Assembly (NCBI RefSeq): GCF_036541425.1
Contig: NZ_JAZHFT010000011.1
Location: 74,666-138,665 of the forward strand
DNA length: 64,000 nt
DNA from: Consotaella aegiceratis
GTDB lineage: Bacteria; Pseudomonadota; Alphaproteobacteria; Rhizobiales; Rhizobiaceae
Reading direction: 5' to 3'
Shown here: piece by piece, positions 37,379 through 45,546 of the stretch
How the letters are laid out: the number at the start of each line of letters is the position of its first letter
Numbering within the stretch: the first letter of the stretch is position 1
Translations under genes and position numbers: made by a program
Notes under the pieces: generated by a model
The model's input: only the letters and a program-made list of their open reading frames with translations
Database searches by the model: none
Told to the model about the DNA's origin: nothing

Positions 37379-37855
37379 TAAGCGGACCCCCTCGGCCGAA
37401 TTCGCAGCAAGCTGATGGCGCCCCCAACGCCGACAGGCCGGATGCAACGTTTCCGAGTATCAATGGCTAGCAAATTATTGCGGCCATGGAAGTCTCTTTT
37501 TTAGTCTCTGAGCCTTTCGAGCCACTCTGTTGCGTCTGGGTAACAGGCTCGTCGGGTATCGATTCGTCCGGGATCCTCCCGCTTTGGACGAGAGTATCTT
37601 GCCGTCTCGGCTGTTGCCGCAGGCCGCCCATATCCCACGCCGAGGTCGAACTACGCTCGATGCCCGGCAGGATGAATCGAAGCGCGGCCGTGTCGATGGC
37701 TTGATGGCTTGATGGCTTTCGCGTCGATACGAAAGGCCGTCGACCTCAGCTTGAGAAATCTGACATCGGGCGAAAAAGTTTGATGGCCGGTCGCAATGAG
37801 CGTTCGCCTTGGCTAGATCGATGGGGGAACGCAAATCGCATTCTCGGGAAGTTCG
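37379..37855. other. Long divergent intergenic region between wza and phosphatase genes
   Basis: About 480 bp holding the promoters of two divergent EPS-locus genes. Visible features are an 8-bp tandem repeat (37695-37718) and, just after it, a short stem CTTTCG/CGAAAG. A minus-strand frame across the region looks like a chance frame: its composition is unlike neighbouring proteins and it overlaps the phosphatase N-terminus. No confident -35/-10 pair was assigned. Confidence 0.5.
37695..37718. repeat. Three perfect tandem copies of GATGGCTT
   Basis: The unit GATGGCTT occurs three times head to tail in the intergenic region upstream of the phosphatase. Such an array can vary in copy number by slippage and can alter promoter spacing. 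No function is evident. Confidence 0.7.
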
Positions 37856-38632
37856 GTGTTCAAGAGACTGAAGCGACTGATCGGGGCGAGGGCGCCATTC
37901 GAGGGCGGCCGAGCCGAGGCCGAACCTTCCGCCGGGGAGACGCTCTATGTGATCGGCGATATCCATGGCCGACTGGATCTGCTGACGCGTCTCCTCGATC
38001 GGGTGCGCCAACATCAGCGCGACCGTCCGCCGTCACGATCGAGGCTGATATTTCTTGGCGACTATGTCGATCGAGGCCCGGATTCGCGCGGCGTTCTCGA
38101 ATTGCTCTGCAGCCTCGCGGCGAGCGATGCCGATACGGTTCTGCTGATGGGCAACCACGAGGCCTTGTTGCTCGATTTTCTCGGCAGCGCTGAGGTCCTT
38201 CAGCACTGGGGAGCCGTCGGAGCCTTACCGACGCTGCAGTCATACGGCATCGCGCCGCCTCGGCAGATCGATGCCATCGCAGCAGAGCACGTCCGGAGAG
38301 AGTTGCTGTCCGCCATGCCGCAAGCCCATCGCGCCCTGCTGGGCTCCCTGCGGCAGACCTACCAGAACGGTGGCTATTACTTCGTCCACGCGGGCGTCGA
38401 CCCTTGGCGCCCGCTCGACGATCAGTCGATCGACGACCTGCTGTGGATCCGCAACGAGTTCCTGGACTATGCGGGTCGGCTCGAAAAGGTGGTCGTCCAC
38501 GGCCACACGCCGGTGTCCGAGGTCGACTTCCGGCCAAACCGGATCAATGTCGACACCGGAGCTTTCGCCACCAATGTTCTGTCGTGCCTGGTCCTGGCCG
38601 GCCATGAGCAGGAGGTGATCGATACGGATTGA
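37856..38632 (+). CDS. PrpA/PP2A-like serine/threonine metallophosphatase
   Basis: This 258-aa calcineurin-like phosphoesterase carries the full metal motif set: GDIHGRLDLL, GDYVDRGPDSRG, MGNHEALLL, a later His in YYFVHAGVDP and VVHGHTPV. This matches the bacterial PrpA/PP1-like phosphoprotein phosphatases. The start is GTG with GGGA ahead. Placed in an EPS locus, it might dephosphorylate locus proteins, but it is not a tyrosine phosphatase of the Wzb class, so direct action on the Wzc Tyr tail is doubtful. A strong hairpin follows the stop. Confidence 0.9.
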   Translation: MFKRLKRLIGARAPFEGGRAEAEPSAGETLYVIGDIHGRLDLLTRLLDRVRQHQRDRPPSRSRLIFLGDYVDRGPDSRGVLELLCSLAASDADTVLLMGNHEALLLDFLGSAEVLQHWGAVGALPTLQSYGIAPPRQIDAIAAEHVRRELLSAMPQAHRALLGSLRQTYQNGGYYFVHAGVDPWRPLDDQSIDDLLWIRNEFLDYAGRLEKVVVHGHTPVSEVDFRPNRINVDTGAFATNVLSCLVLAGHEQEVIDTD

Positions 38633-38635
38633 CCA

Positions 38636-38668
38636 CAGCCCGACCGTCGGGTCCTGACGGTCGGGCTG
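38636..38668 (+). terminator. Strong hairpin terminator after the phosphatase gene
   Basis: CAGCCCGACCGTC (38636-38648) pairs perfectly with GACGGTCGGGCTG (38656-38668) over 13 bp, with a 7-nt loop, 4 bp after the phosphatase stop and between convergent genes. No U-run follows, so it may work in both directions or with Rho. Confidence 0.7.
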
Positions 38669-38750
38669 CGGCCGAAATTCGATGGACTGCTGGTTCGACC
38701 CGTGATCTTGGCGGCCAGCTTCGACCGAGCCGCGACGGCCAGCTGCCTTG

Positions 38751-39392
38751 CTAGAGGGTGTACCAGCGGGAGGGATCGCTGCCCGACTGCACCTTCAGCC
38801 ACACCAAGCCCGTCTTGTACCACTCGCGGATCGCGTTCGTTCGGTTGTCGAGAACCAGATCGCCGCGATTGCTGCGAACAACCAGGACGGCGTGGCCTTC
38901 TCCCGATCCGGTCTTCACCACGGCCATCCGCATCGCGGAGGCGGGAAGGCCCATTTCGATCAGGCGGCGGCGTTTGGTGAGTGCGTAGTCCTCACAGTCG
39001 CCCGCCTTGACGTCGGCCTGCCAGGTGTCGCCGCGTTCGTTTCTCGGGCGGATGCTGCGATTGACCGAGCGGTTGATGCCATCGACGCGTGAAAACGTCT
39101 TGTCGTCGATCCGGGCGATTTCGGAGCCGCCGCCACGGCAGTCGCGCGGGCTGGTCATGCAAAGCTTGACGTAGGCGAACGGGGCCAGGGTCGGGCGGTT
39201 GGCGCTGATGCGAATGAACTGTCCACGCTCTCCGAAACCCGGGCGGCTGTCCAGCTTCTCCTGAAGCGCATGCCGTGCGATCGATCCGATGTGGCGCGAT
39301 ACGCCAAGCGACGGGCCGGCCATGGCGGCATTCATCGACATGCATGTCGTTGCCGCAACTACGGCGCCAAGCATCACGTTACGTAGCAACAT
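38751..39392 (-). CDS. BTLCP family transglutaminase-like cysteine peptidase
   Basis: This 213-aa exported protein has a signal peptide (to about AAMAG, residue 26) and the BTLCP (LapG-like, DUF920/C93) catalytic set: Cys in GDCEDYALTKRR, His in GEGHAVLVVR and Asp in LVLDN. LapG-type enzymes are periplasmic proteases that release large adhesins under c-di-GMP control by LapD; no LapD or adhesin gene is in the window. Rhizobial relatives often stand alone near EPS genes. Function here is probably processing of a surface protein, but this is inference. Confidence 0.88.
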   Translation of the reverse strand: MLLRNVMLGAVVAATTCMSMNAAMAGPSLGVSRHIGSIARHALQEKLDSRPGFGERGQFIRISANRPTLAPFAYVKLCMTSPRDCRGGGSEIARIDDKTFSRVDGINRSVNRSIRPRNERGDTWQADVKAGDCEDYALTKRRRLIEMGLPASAMRMAVVKTGSGEGHAVLVVRSNRGDLVLDNRTNAIREWYKTGLVWLKVQSGSDPSRWYTL

Positions 39393-39629
39393 TCCTGTGT
39401 CCCGAGCAACGCCAGAAAGACAAGGTGTTGGACTTGCCTTCTTGGATTTATCGTGAAGCCATCCTGTGGCTGCTATACTGGGGACTTTACAGGAGACGTT
39501 TTGAGGAACGGTGAGATCAACGGTCTCGATTGCTGCAATTCAATTTAGGAAATTTTTACAGTTTCATTCGGTCCGCGCCGATGGCACTGCGACCGCGATG
39601 GCAGCGGAACTCACGCATTGGTCCGGCCG

Positions 39630-41009
39630 CTAGACACCGTCATTGCCGTGTCGGGCCAGCGATACCGCGGTTCCGGCACCGAGCAGCCCCGCGAAATAGA
39701 TCGCGACGCCGTGGATCTGCAGTGAAAAGTCGAAGACGGAATGGACCCCCACCAGCAGCAGCATCGCCAGCGAGGCGATCGGAATCGCCCGATACCGGCG
39801 CCGTTCCCGGATGCCGACGCGATAGATCCGGATCAGTCGAAAGAGGCAATAGCCGACGAGCAGAACAAAGAAGGGAAGCCCTAGGCCGAGTGCCCCTTCC
39901 AGCCAAGAATTGTGGGCCCGGCTCCATACGCCGACGATGCCGCACTCGGCGCTGCGATACATGGGAAAGATCGCTTCGAACGTGCCGAAGCCGGTTCCGA
40001 CCCAGGGATAATCGGCAATGGCTCGCATCACGTCTCGGTAGATGCACGAGCGCGCATCCTCGAACCCGACCATCTGCGCGCGGTGGATGGTTTGCTGGCC
40101 GAAGACGGTGAAGATCCCGAGCACAAGCGCCGCGAGGGTAACGATGATCCACCGCGGCCGTTTCGCGATTCTTCTCGACGGCAGGGTGGCGGTCGCCGTT
40201 CCGATGGCCAGGAGCAGAGCCAGAAGCGTCGCACCGAACCCGGCGCGCGACTTGGTCAGGAACAAGGCGAGGAGGGTGACAAAGAGCGCCGCTAGCGCCA
40301 GCAGCAAGGCGCTATAGCGCCGAAGAATTCCGGGGTGGAATTCGCGGACGTCGCGTCTCAGACGGAACCAGTCGAGGCGCGCTAGGTGCACGAAGAAGGT
40401 CCCGCACAGGGCCAGCGAGGTGAGCCCGAACAGCGTCGCGGCGTTGTTGCGGTTGACCAGCACCGACGTGACGGCGCCCGCGTTGAGGTGGATTTGGGAG
40501 AACAGACGAACGTCGGGAAAGAGCGCGTAGCGGAGCAAGCCAAAGGCGACGAGGGCGAAACCGAGATAGGCGAGCCGGTTCCAAAGACGTTCGGGACGAT
40601 CGTCGCGGCTCGCCAGCACGGCCGCTGTGGCAAAGACCAGAAAAGGGCCGAGCAGGCTGGGAAGGCTGCGTATCGTCTCGCCCGGAGCCACGGAAATCGA
40701 GCCGCCGACGAGATCGAGAGGTTCCGCCACCGCCGACCAGATCGGATTGGCCAATGGGTTGCCTTCGAACGAGACGGCCTGGACGGTCAACCAAGCCGCG
40801 CATGCGAGGACGACCGTCAGCACGGGACGCAGAACCGAACGCTGGATCGGCTCTCGCATCGGCAGGCAGACGGCGATGGCAAACAAGGCGGCCTGCAACA
40901 GAACCGAGGCATAAAGATTGATGGAATCGACGGAGCCGAGCGGCAGAACTCCGAAGAGAAGCACGAGGATGAACAACACCCCGAGGATGCGATGACTCCA
41001 TTCCAGCAT
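39630..41009 (-). CDS. O-antigen ligase/polymerase family (Wzy_C) membrane protein
   Basis: This 459-aa protein has about eleven to twelve transmembrane segments and a large periplasmic loop with GTGFGTFEAIFPMYRS and the SRAHNSWLE motif (His plus downstream Leu-Glu) of the WaaL/Wzy ligase-polymerase family. It could be the EPS repeat polymerase or a ligase. A second polymerase candidate of EpsG type lies at 59607, so one of them may serve a different glycan. It is monocistronic on the minus strand, with 237 bp separating its stop from the BTLCP start; no features were recognised there. Confidence 0.85.
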   Translation of the reverse strand: MLEWSHRILGVLFILVLLFGVLPLGSVDSINLYASVLLQAALFAIAVCLPMREPIQRSVLRPVLTVVLACAAWLTVQAVSFEGNPLANPIWSAVAEPLDLVGGSISVAPGETIRSLPSLLGPFLVFATAAVLASRDDRPERLWNRLAYLGFALVAFGLLRYALFPDVRLFSQIHLNAGAVTSVLVNRNNAATLFGLTSLALCGTFFVHLARLDWFRLRRDVREFHPGILRRYSALLLALAALFVTLLALFLTKSRAGFGATLLALLLAIGTATATLPSRRIAKRPRWIIVTLAALVLGIFTVFGQQTIHRAQMVGFEDARSCIYRDVMRAIADYPWVGTGFGTFEAIFPMYRSAECGIVGVWSRAHNSWLEGALGLGLPFFVLLVGYCLFRLIRIYRVGIRERRRYRAIPIASLAMLLLVGVHSVFDFSLQIHGVAIYFAGLLGAGTAVSLARHGNDGV

Positions 41010-41233
41010 GGGTGCGCCGCGGCTTCCTTCCCGACTGTCGTCGCTTTGCTAGGATGCTTACGCCATCGCGGGCTCGACTGACAGGACTATCGCCGACAGG
41101 ACTATCGCCGGCCATGCACAGGCGAGAGGCGATGCTGCAAGAATAGCGAAAGATCGAAGAAATGACGTTTGCCGCCGAAGTCTCTTCGATATAGCGAGCA
41201 CCGTGCGCGTCCGATGATCGTCGGCCGGTGACC

Positions 41234-41869
41234 TCAATTGTCTTGAGGACCGCATATCTGCGCGGCCTTTTCGAGAGCCAGGAAACACTCCGGGTCCGCC
41301 CAAACCCCTTGCTGCATGGCCCTCGCGGCGCTCTCTGCCGCTTCGTACGGGCCTCCCGATGCATTGAAGGCATGGCCGTGTTGCACCTGCTGCTCTGCGA
41401 TGTCGCGAAGGTTGGCGCGACACTCGACGATCAGGACGTCCCGCTCGTCCTTGGCGGCTTCTTTGCACTCGATGACGTGATCGACGATGATGGAACGCAG
41501 CGCCAGCCGCGACTGGATACCGCATGACCAGCGCCGGCCGCGCGCGCTCTGGCACACTCGCCTCTGTGCGATGGGGCTCACGCCGCCGAGCCGGTAGATT
41601 TGGTCGTCAAACGAAAAGCTGGTGCCGGTGATGGCTTTTACGCCGGGCGGGATGCGGAGTTTCAGCGGGTAAGGGTCCTCCATGGGCTCGATGCGCTCCA
41701 GAGGCTGGCTGTCGGGGGACACTCGAACGGGTCCGTCCGTCCACAAGGGTCCCAACTCTTCGGCGCTGGCCGTCGCCGGTGTCACGAGGACCAGAAAAAA
41801 CGACAAGGCGAGGCCCGTCGGCGGGCTTTTCCAAAGATTTCGTCCTGTCCCAGGCTGCACAGTTCGCAT
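41234..41869 (-). CDS. Exported SNase-like (thermonuclease-fold) protein
   Basis: This 211-aa protein has a signal peptide (hydrophobic GLALSFFLVLVTPATASA) followed by a domain whose pattern resembles degenerate staphylococcal-nuclease-like proteins of alphaproteobacteria: FSFDDQIYRLGGVSP, then LVECRANLRDIAEQQV, then GPYEAAESAARAMQQGVWAD. The catalytic Arg/Glu set of true nuclease is not clearly present. The start was set at ATG 41869; the frame extends to 41962, but that part lies in the AT-rich regulatory region. Role in the EPS locus unknown. Confidence 0.6.
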   Translation of the reverse strand: MRTVQPGTGRNLWKSPPTGLALSFFLVLVTPATASAEELGPLWTDGPVRVSPDSQPLERIEPMEDPYPLKLRIPPGVKAITGTSFSFDDQIYRLGGVSPIAQRRVCQSARGRRWSCGIQSRLALRSIIVDHVIECKEAAKDERDVLIVECRANLRDIAEQQVQHGHAFNASGGPYEAAESAARAMQQGVWADPECFLALEKAAQICGPQDN

Positions 41870-41946
41870 GGCGGGTACTCGATAGGGTGCTTCCTGATTG
41901 TCTTCGTCTCGGCCGCGTTCGCAATAAAAATTTTCACTCGCGGGAT

Positions 41947-41976
41947 ATAATAGGAAAAACAATACAATCCTATTAT
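41947..41976. promoter_or_regulatory. Perfect 9-bp inverted repeat in AT-rich divergent intergenic region
   Basis: ATAATAGGA (41947-41955) and TCCTATTAT (41968-41976) surround a 12-nt AT-rich spacer between the SNase-like gene (minus) and the initiating EPS transferase (plus). The left arm overlaps a perfect TATAAT (41946-41951). As both flanking genes point away, an operator fits better than a terminator. Confidence 0.5.
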
Positions 41977-42044
41977 TTCTTGAAAAATCAGCAAATATTC
42001 TGAAGTATATTTTCTTTTCCCTCTTTAAAATCTACGGCCTATGG

Positions 42045-42072
42045 TTGCGATTAACCACTGAGCGAATACAAT
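42045..42072 (+). promoter_or_regulatory. Sigma70-like promoter of the EPS operon
   Basis: TTGCGA (42045-42050), 16-bp spacer, TACAAT (42067-42072), in an AT-rich region otherwise unlike the GC-rich surroundings. Transcription would begin near 42079, so the TTG at 42074 cannot be the start codon and an ATG at 42098 or 42137 is required. Confidence 0.5.
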
Positions 42073-42097
42073 CTTGAATAGGGTGCAAAATGTGTTA

Positions 42098-43612
42098 ATG
42101 CATAGGCTACATCGAGGTGAATTGAAGGCACGGTCGATGAGCCGCCGGATTTGCGTCCTGATTGACATGCTCTGCGTCTTCGCCGGTGCGCTCCTGGCGG
42201 TGGTGCTCCGGGAGGGTTGGCTCGGTGGCCTGGAATTCGTCGGTGAAGATTGGATCTTCGCCTGCATCTCGGCCATCACGGCCGCGCTGGTCTGGCCGTT
42301 TCTGGGCGTGTCGCGCGTCCCCTGGCAATACTTCACCGTCTCCGACACATTCCGGCTGCTGACCGCGGTGGCGGCCACCGTCCTGGTGGCGCTTTTTGCC
42401 ATGTTCACGATCAATCGGTCGGCCGACATCGCCCGTTCGGTTCCCGTTCTCCAGCTTATCGCGACCTTCGCGCTTCTCCTGGCCGTCAGAATGGGCGTGC
42501 GACATCTCATGTCTGTGAAGGCGGAAGGGCGGCCCTGGTCTACGACGAACAGGCGGCAACATGTGATCGTCGTCGGGCTCAACCGGCTGGCGGAGATCTA
42601 CATCGCCTGCGTGGACGCGCTCTATTCCGAACAGGCTTCGGTGGTCGCCATTCTGGATGACAATCCGCGGTCGAAAGGCTTGGTGCTCAAGGGCAAGCCT
42701 GTCGTGGGCAAGACCGGCGCGATCGAAGATGTGATCCGCAGATATCGCGTGCATGGGGTCGAGGTCAGCCGGATCGTCGTCACGCTGGCGGACGAAAAGC
42801 TGTCGCCCTCCTTCCAGCACGCCTGCGCAAGGCTCACCGAGCAGACCTCGATTCAGATCGACCATTTCGAGCGGTTGCTTGGGCTGGCCCCACAGTCGGT
42901 TACGGCCCGGCTCGACGAAACGCCCGACAGCGCTGCCTTCGTTGCGTCGAAGGAGCAGCGGTTCGCTTCGGCGTCCGCTGGTCGCTACGAGGTGATCAAG
43001 CGGTTCTTCGACATCGCCGTGTCATCCGCGCTGATCGCGATTCTGGCGCCGGTCTTCCTGATGCTCTCGGCGGCCATCGCTTTCGACGTCGGCCGTCCGG
43101 TCATGTTCTGGCAGGAGCGGCCTGGACTGCATCGTCGTCCATTTCGCGTCTACAAGTTCCGAACGATGCGCGACGCCTACGATGGGCAGGGTCATCTGGT
43201 TCCCGAAGATCAGCGGCTCTCGGCACTGGGATCGGCGCTCCGCCGCGTGCGCCTCGATGAGATCCCGCAGCTCTTCAACATCCTGCTCGGCGATATGTCG
43301 TTTGTCGGTCCGCGCCCCCTATTGGCCGTGGACCAGCCGCAACAGGTCGACATCCGGCTGTCCATGCGTCCCGGCCTCACCGGGTGGGCGCAGATCAACG
43401 GAGGCCGTGATCTTTCGATCGCCGACAAAGGGGCGTTGGACATCTGGTATGTCAGAAACGCTTCGTTCGGACTCGATCTGAAGATCCTTCTTTCGACCGC
43501 AAAATTTGTGCTCACGGGCGAACGGCCCCCCGCGCAGGAGATCCTCGCGGAGGCTCGCAGAGCTCTCCAAGGCTCGGAGCCGAATGCCGACCGCCACCTG
43601 CAGTCGGTGTGA
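42098..43612 (+). CDS. Undecaprenyl-phosphate sugar-1-phosphate transferase (WcaJ/PssY type)
   Basis: This roughly 504-aa polyprenyl-phosphate hexose-1-phosphate transferase initiates EPS repeat synthesis. It has N-terminal helices, a CoA-binding-like cytoplasmic domain (VIVVGLNRLAEIYI ... VAILDDNP), then a bacterial sugar transferase domain. That domain has a re-entrant helix (KRFFDIAVSSALIAILAP), YKFRTM, DEIPQLFNILLGDMSFVGPR and RPGLTGWAQ. The catalytic Asp-Glu lies around RLDEIPQ. The start is ambiguous between ATG 42098 and ATG 42137; the latter has GAAGG 8 bp upstream. It is the first gene of the plus-strand EPS region. Confidence 0.93.
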   Translation: MHRLHRGELKARSMSRRICVLIDMLCVFAGALLAVVLREGWLGGLEFVGEDWIFACISAITAALVWPFLGVSRVPWQYFTVSDTFRLLTAVAATVLVALFAMFTINRSADIARSVPVLQLIATFALLLAVRMGVRHLMSVKAEGRPWSTTNRRQHVIVVGLNRLAEIYIACVDALYSEQASVVAILDDNPRSKGLVLKGKPVVGKTGAIEDVIRRYRVHGVEVSRIVVTLADEKLSPSFQHACARLTEQTSIQIDHFERLLGLAPQSVTARLDETPDSAAFVASKEQRFASASAGRYEVIKRFFDIAVSSALIAILAPVFLMLSAAIAFDVGRPVMFWQERPGLHRRPFRVYKFRTMRDAYDGQGHLVPEDQRLSALGSALRRVRLDEIPQLFNILLGDMSFVGPRPLLAVDQPQQVDIRLSMRPGLTGWAQINGGRDLSIADKGALDIWYVRNASFGLDLKILLSTAKFVLTGERPPAQEILAEARRALQGSEPNADRHLQSV

Positions 43613-43649
43613 TGCGGACCGACATTGAAGACGCGGAGAGGGGCGAACG

Positions 43650-44183
43650 ATGCTGATCGAGCAGGCGACCTTCGGGGCGGTCGCGGACTGGTATGCCGTC
43701 CAGTGTCAGGCGGGCCGGGAGACGTGGGCCTGCCACAATCTGGAACGACAGGGATTTGCAACCTTCGTGCCGAAGCTTCGCCGCAGCGAGAGGCGGCGAA
43801 ACAGGATCGTCGACGGCCGCAAGGCTCTGTTTCCCGGCTATCTGTTCGTCAGCTTCGACCGCAAGACGATGCCTTGGCGCAGTATCAACGGCACCTTCGG
43901 CGTCAAGCGGATGGTGATCTTCGGCGATGTTCCCGAACCGGTGCCGCACGCGGTCATGGTCCCGCTGATCCAGGCCTGTGACGCCGACGGGATTTTTTCG
44001 TTCCGGCGTATCATGGAGTTTCAGGCCGGCGATATCGTGAAGCTCGCCGATGGGCCATTCTTGGACAGTATGGGCGCCATCGAGGAACTGGACGGACACG
44101 ACAGGGCCAAGGTGCTGATCGAGGTGCTCGGCAGGATAACACGGGTCGATGTCTCTCTGGATCAGCTCCACAAGGTGATCTGA
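43650..44183 (+). CDS. NusG paralogue (RfaH/UpxY-like antiterminator)
   Basis: This 177-aa protein has an NGN domain (DWYAVQCQAGRETWACHNLERQ split over the first strand and helix, then LFPGYLFVSFD) and a C-terminal KOW domain (FQAGDIVKLADGPFLDSMGAIEEL). NusG paralogues of this type in polysaccharide loci suppress premature termination in long operons, recruited by an ops-like DNA element. It precedes a 533-bp leader with a terminator-like hairpin and an octamer matching the ops core, and then more than 17 kb of EPS genes. General NusG is usually encoded beside secE, which is absent here. Confidence 0.9.
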   Translation: MLIEQATFGAVADWYAVQCQAGRETWACHNLERQGFATFVPKLRRSERRRNRIVDGRKALFPGYLFVSFDRKTMPWRSINGTFGVKRMVIFGDVPEPVPHAVMVPLIQACDADGIFSFRRIMEFQAGDIVKLADGPFLDSMGAIEELDGHDRAKVLIEVLGRITRVDVSLDQLHKVI

Positions 44184-44394
44184 AGGCTTGGTGCGGGAAG
44201 GATCGGGCGATCCTGTCTTCGTCGGACCTGGGTGGAAAGGCATCCCGTTAACGCCACCGTCAAGCACCATCCTCGGCAACGACATCGGGGCTCCATTGGC
44301 CATTGAGTGCCGCTGCGGGAGTTGCTAACGTCCCCTGACGGGATGGCTGATCCCTAGAGCACGCCGTTTGCGGCTTGGCACAAAAACAGCTTGC

Positions 44395-44432
44395 CCGGGT
44401 CGTCCCGATCGACCCGGAGTGCGGTAGCTTTT
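44395..44432 (+). terminator. Terminator-like hairpin in EPS leader
   Basis: CCGGGTCG (44395-44402) pairs perfectly with CGACCCGG (44410-44417) with a 7-nt loop, and a TTTT run (44429-44432) follows 11 bp later. It would end transcripts from the WcaJ/NusG genes unless antitermination occurs. Confidence 0.5.
44421..44428 (+). promoter_or_regulatory. ops-like octamer GCGGTAGC
   Basis: The octamer matches the core of the enterobacterial ops element that recruits RfaH. It lies between the hairpin and its T-run, 238 bp after the stop of the NusG paralogue gene. A second copy within TGCGGTAGCT occurs at 51991-52000 in the flippase gene, so chance occurrence cannot be excluded. Confidence 0.3.
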
Positions 44433-44587
44433 CCCAAAAGCCGAGCGTTGCGCACATCGGCGGCGTTTTGATGGTGTGTCCTCGTATCGCTATGGTCCGT
44501 TGAAAGATCTTAGCGGTTACGCATCGAGCGATCTTGTTGGGGAATAAAGATTTTTTCTGGCGATCTGCGCAAGATCCGGACCTTTGC

Positions 44588-44616
44588 TTGACCGGTAATT
44601 TCTCTCGGTCTAGTTT
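44588..44616 (+). promoter_or_regulatory. Candidate promoter for exported-protein/Wzc genes
   Basis: TTGACC (44588-44593), 17-bp spacer, TAGTTT (44611-44616), leaving a leader of roughly 95 nt before ATG 44717. Five of six bases match at -35; the -10 is weak. Confidence 0.35.
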
Positions 44617-44716
44617 CATTGCGAAGAAATACACGCGTTCTGAGGGTGCGCGTTCGGTCGCACGCCGGATCGTCGATTCGAGGCAGTGCCTCGCCAGCGC
44701 TTCAATGGAGTCTGCC

Positions 44717-45457
44717 ATGTTGAACGCGTTTCGTACCCCTTCGCCACTGATTGCGATTGCGGTTGTCGTCCTTCTGCCGTTCGGCGCATTTGCTCAAGAT
44801 GATGGATCGCCGACGGATCCCACGGTCGTCGCGCCCGCTCAATCTCCCTCGGACGGCGCCTCGCCTGAGCAGGCTGGCGAGACGGCATGTCTGTCGGGCC
44901 CGGGACGACTGAGTGAAGAGGCGGTGGCGCAGTTTCTCGGCAATCCGCAAGGCCTTTTGGATCGCCATCCGGAGAGTGGTCTCGCGCTGTCCAACGAGGT
45001 GCGGACCCTGGCCGCTTCGGACATCGGGACCGTCGATCCTCTGATCGGCTTGGCATCGACCGCCAGTTCCGCGGTCAAGTCGGCAGTCGGTTCTGGGCTG
45101 TCGCGGGCGGCGCTGGTCTGTGTCGAGGACCACCCCGAGTTGGCCAATCTCATCCAGCAGCGGGTGGCCGCTCTGGGAGACGGTGAATTGGTGACGGCTT
45201 TCTTGAGTGGAACCGACGAGGTTCAGACCGCTGCGGTGACGGCGCCGGCGGCCCCGGCCGCCATCGGTCCGACGGCCGGAGGTACCCTGGGGGGCGCGAC
45301 CGGTGGAATTGGCGGCGGCGATACGACAGGCTCGACAGGATCTTCCGGCTCCGGGCTTTCCAGTGGCGGACAACTGCCCAGTCTGTCGCTGAACGACAGC
45401 AACGGCGATGACGACGATGGCGACACCATCATCATCATCGTGAGCCCGACCAACTGA
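44717..45457 (+). CDS. Uncharacterised exported protein with Gly/Thr/Ser-rich C-terminus
   Basis: This 246-aa protein starts at ATG 44717 (GGAG 6 bp upstream) with a signal peptide ending near GAFAQ (about residue 26). A mid-region of about 100 residues looks folded, with SEEAVAQFLGNPQGLLDRH and a cysteine pair (Cys in ETACLSG and LVCVED). Then comes an Ala/Pro/Gly/Thr-rich low-complexity segment and a tail with an acidic run DDDDGD followed by TIIIIVSPTN. I do not recognise the family. Lying between the antiterminator gene and Wzc, it is likely an EPS-associated periplasmic or surface protein. Confidence 0.75.
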   Translation: MLNAFRTPSPLIAIAVVVLLPFGAFAQDDGSPTDPTVVAPAQSPSDGASPEQAGETACLSGPGRLSEEAVAQFLGNPQGLLDRHPESGLALSNEVRTLAASDIGTVDPLIGLASTASSAVKSAVGSGLSRAALVCVEDHPELANLIQQRVAALGDGELVTAFLSGTDEVQTAAVTAPAAPAAIGPTAGGTLGGATGGIGGGDTTGSTGSSGSGLSSGGQLPSLSLNDSNGDDDDGDTIIIIVSPTN

Positions 45458-45546
45458 CCACGGCATCCTGAACCCGGTCTCGTCTCTTCGCGCTTTGGCA
45501 GCCTGCCGGGCTGCCAAGTCTTTCTACGGACGCGACTTCTAGACAT

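Larger units (their letters stand above)
44184..44716. other. Long leader/intergenic region between nusG paralogue and exported-protein gene
   Basis: This 533-bp stretch has no credible gene. It contains a 16-bp palindrome AGGATCGGGCGATCCT (44199-44214), a stem-loop with a T-run (44395-44432), an ops-like octamer (44421-44428) and a promoter-like pair (44588-44616). The minus-strand and plus-strand frames across it have non-coding composition. This looks like a regulatory leader. Confidence 0.6.

Noticed and set aside
37475..38014. Minus-strand frame over the wza-phosphatase intergenic region
   Set aside because: No start signal, composition unlike real proteins here, and overlap with the phosphatase N-terminus.
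39275..39514. Short plus-strand frame between the BTLCP and ligase genes
   Set aside because: Mostly antisense to the BTLCP signal peptide and without a ribosome-binding site; no family similarity.
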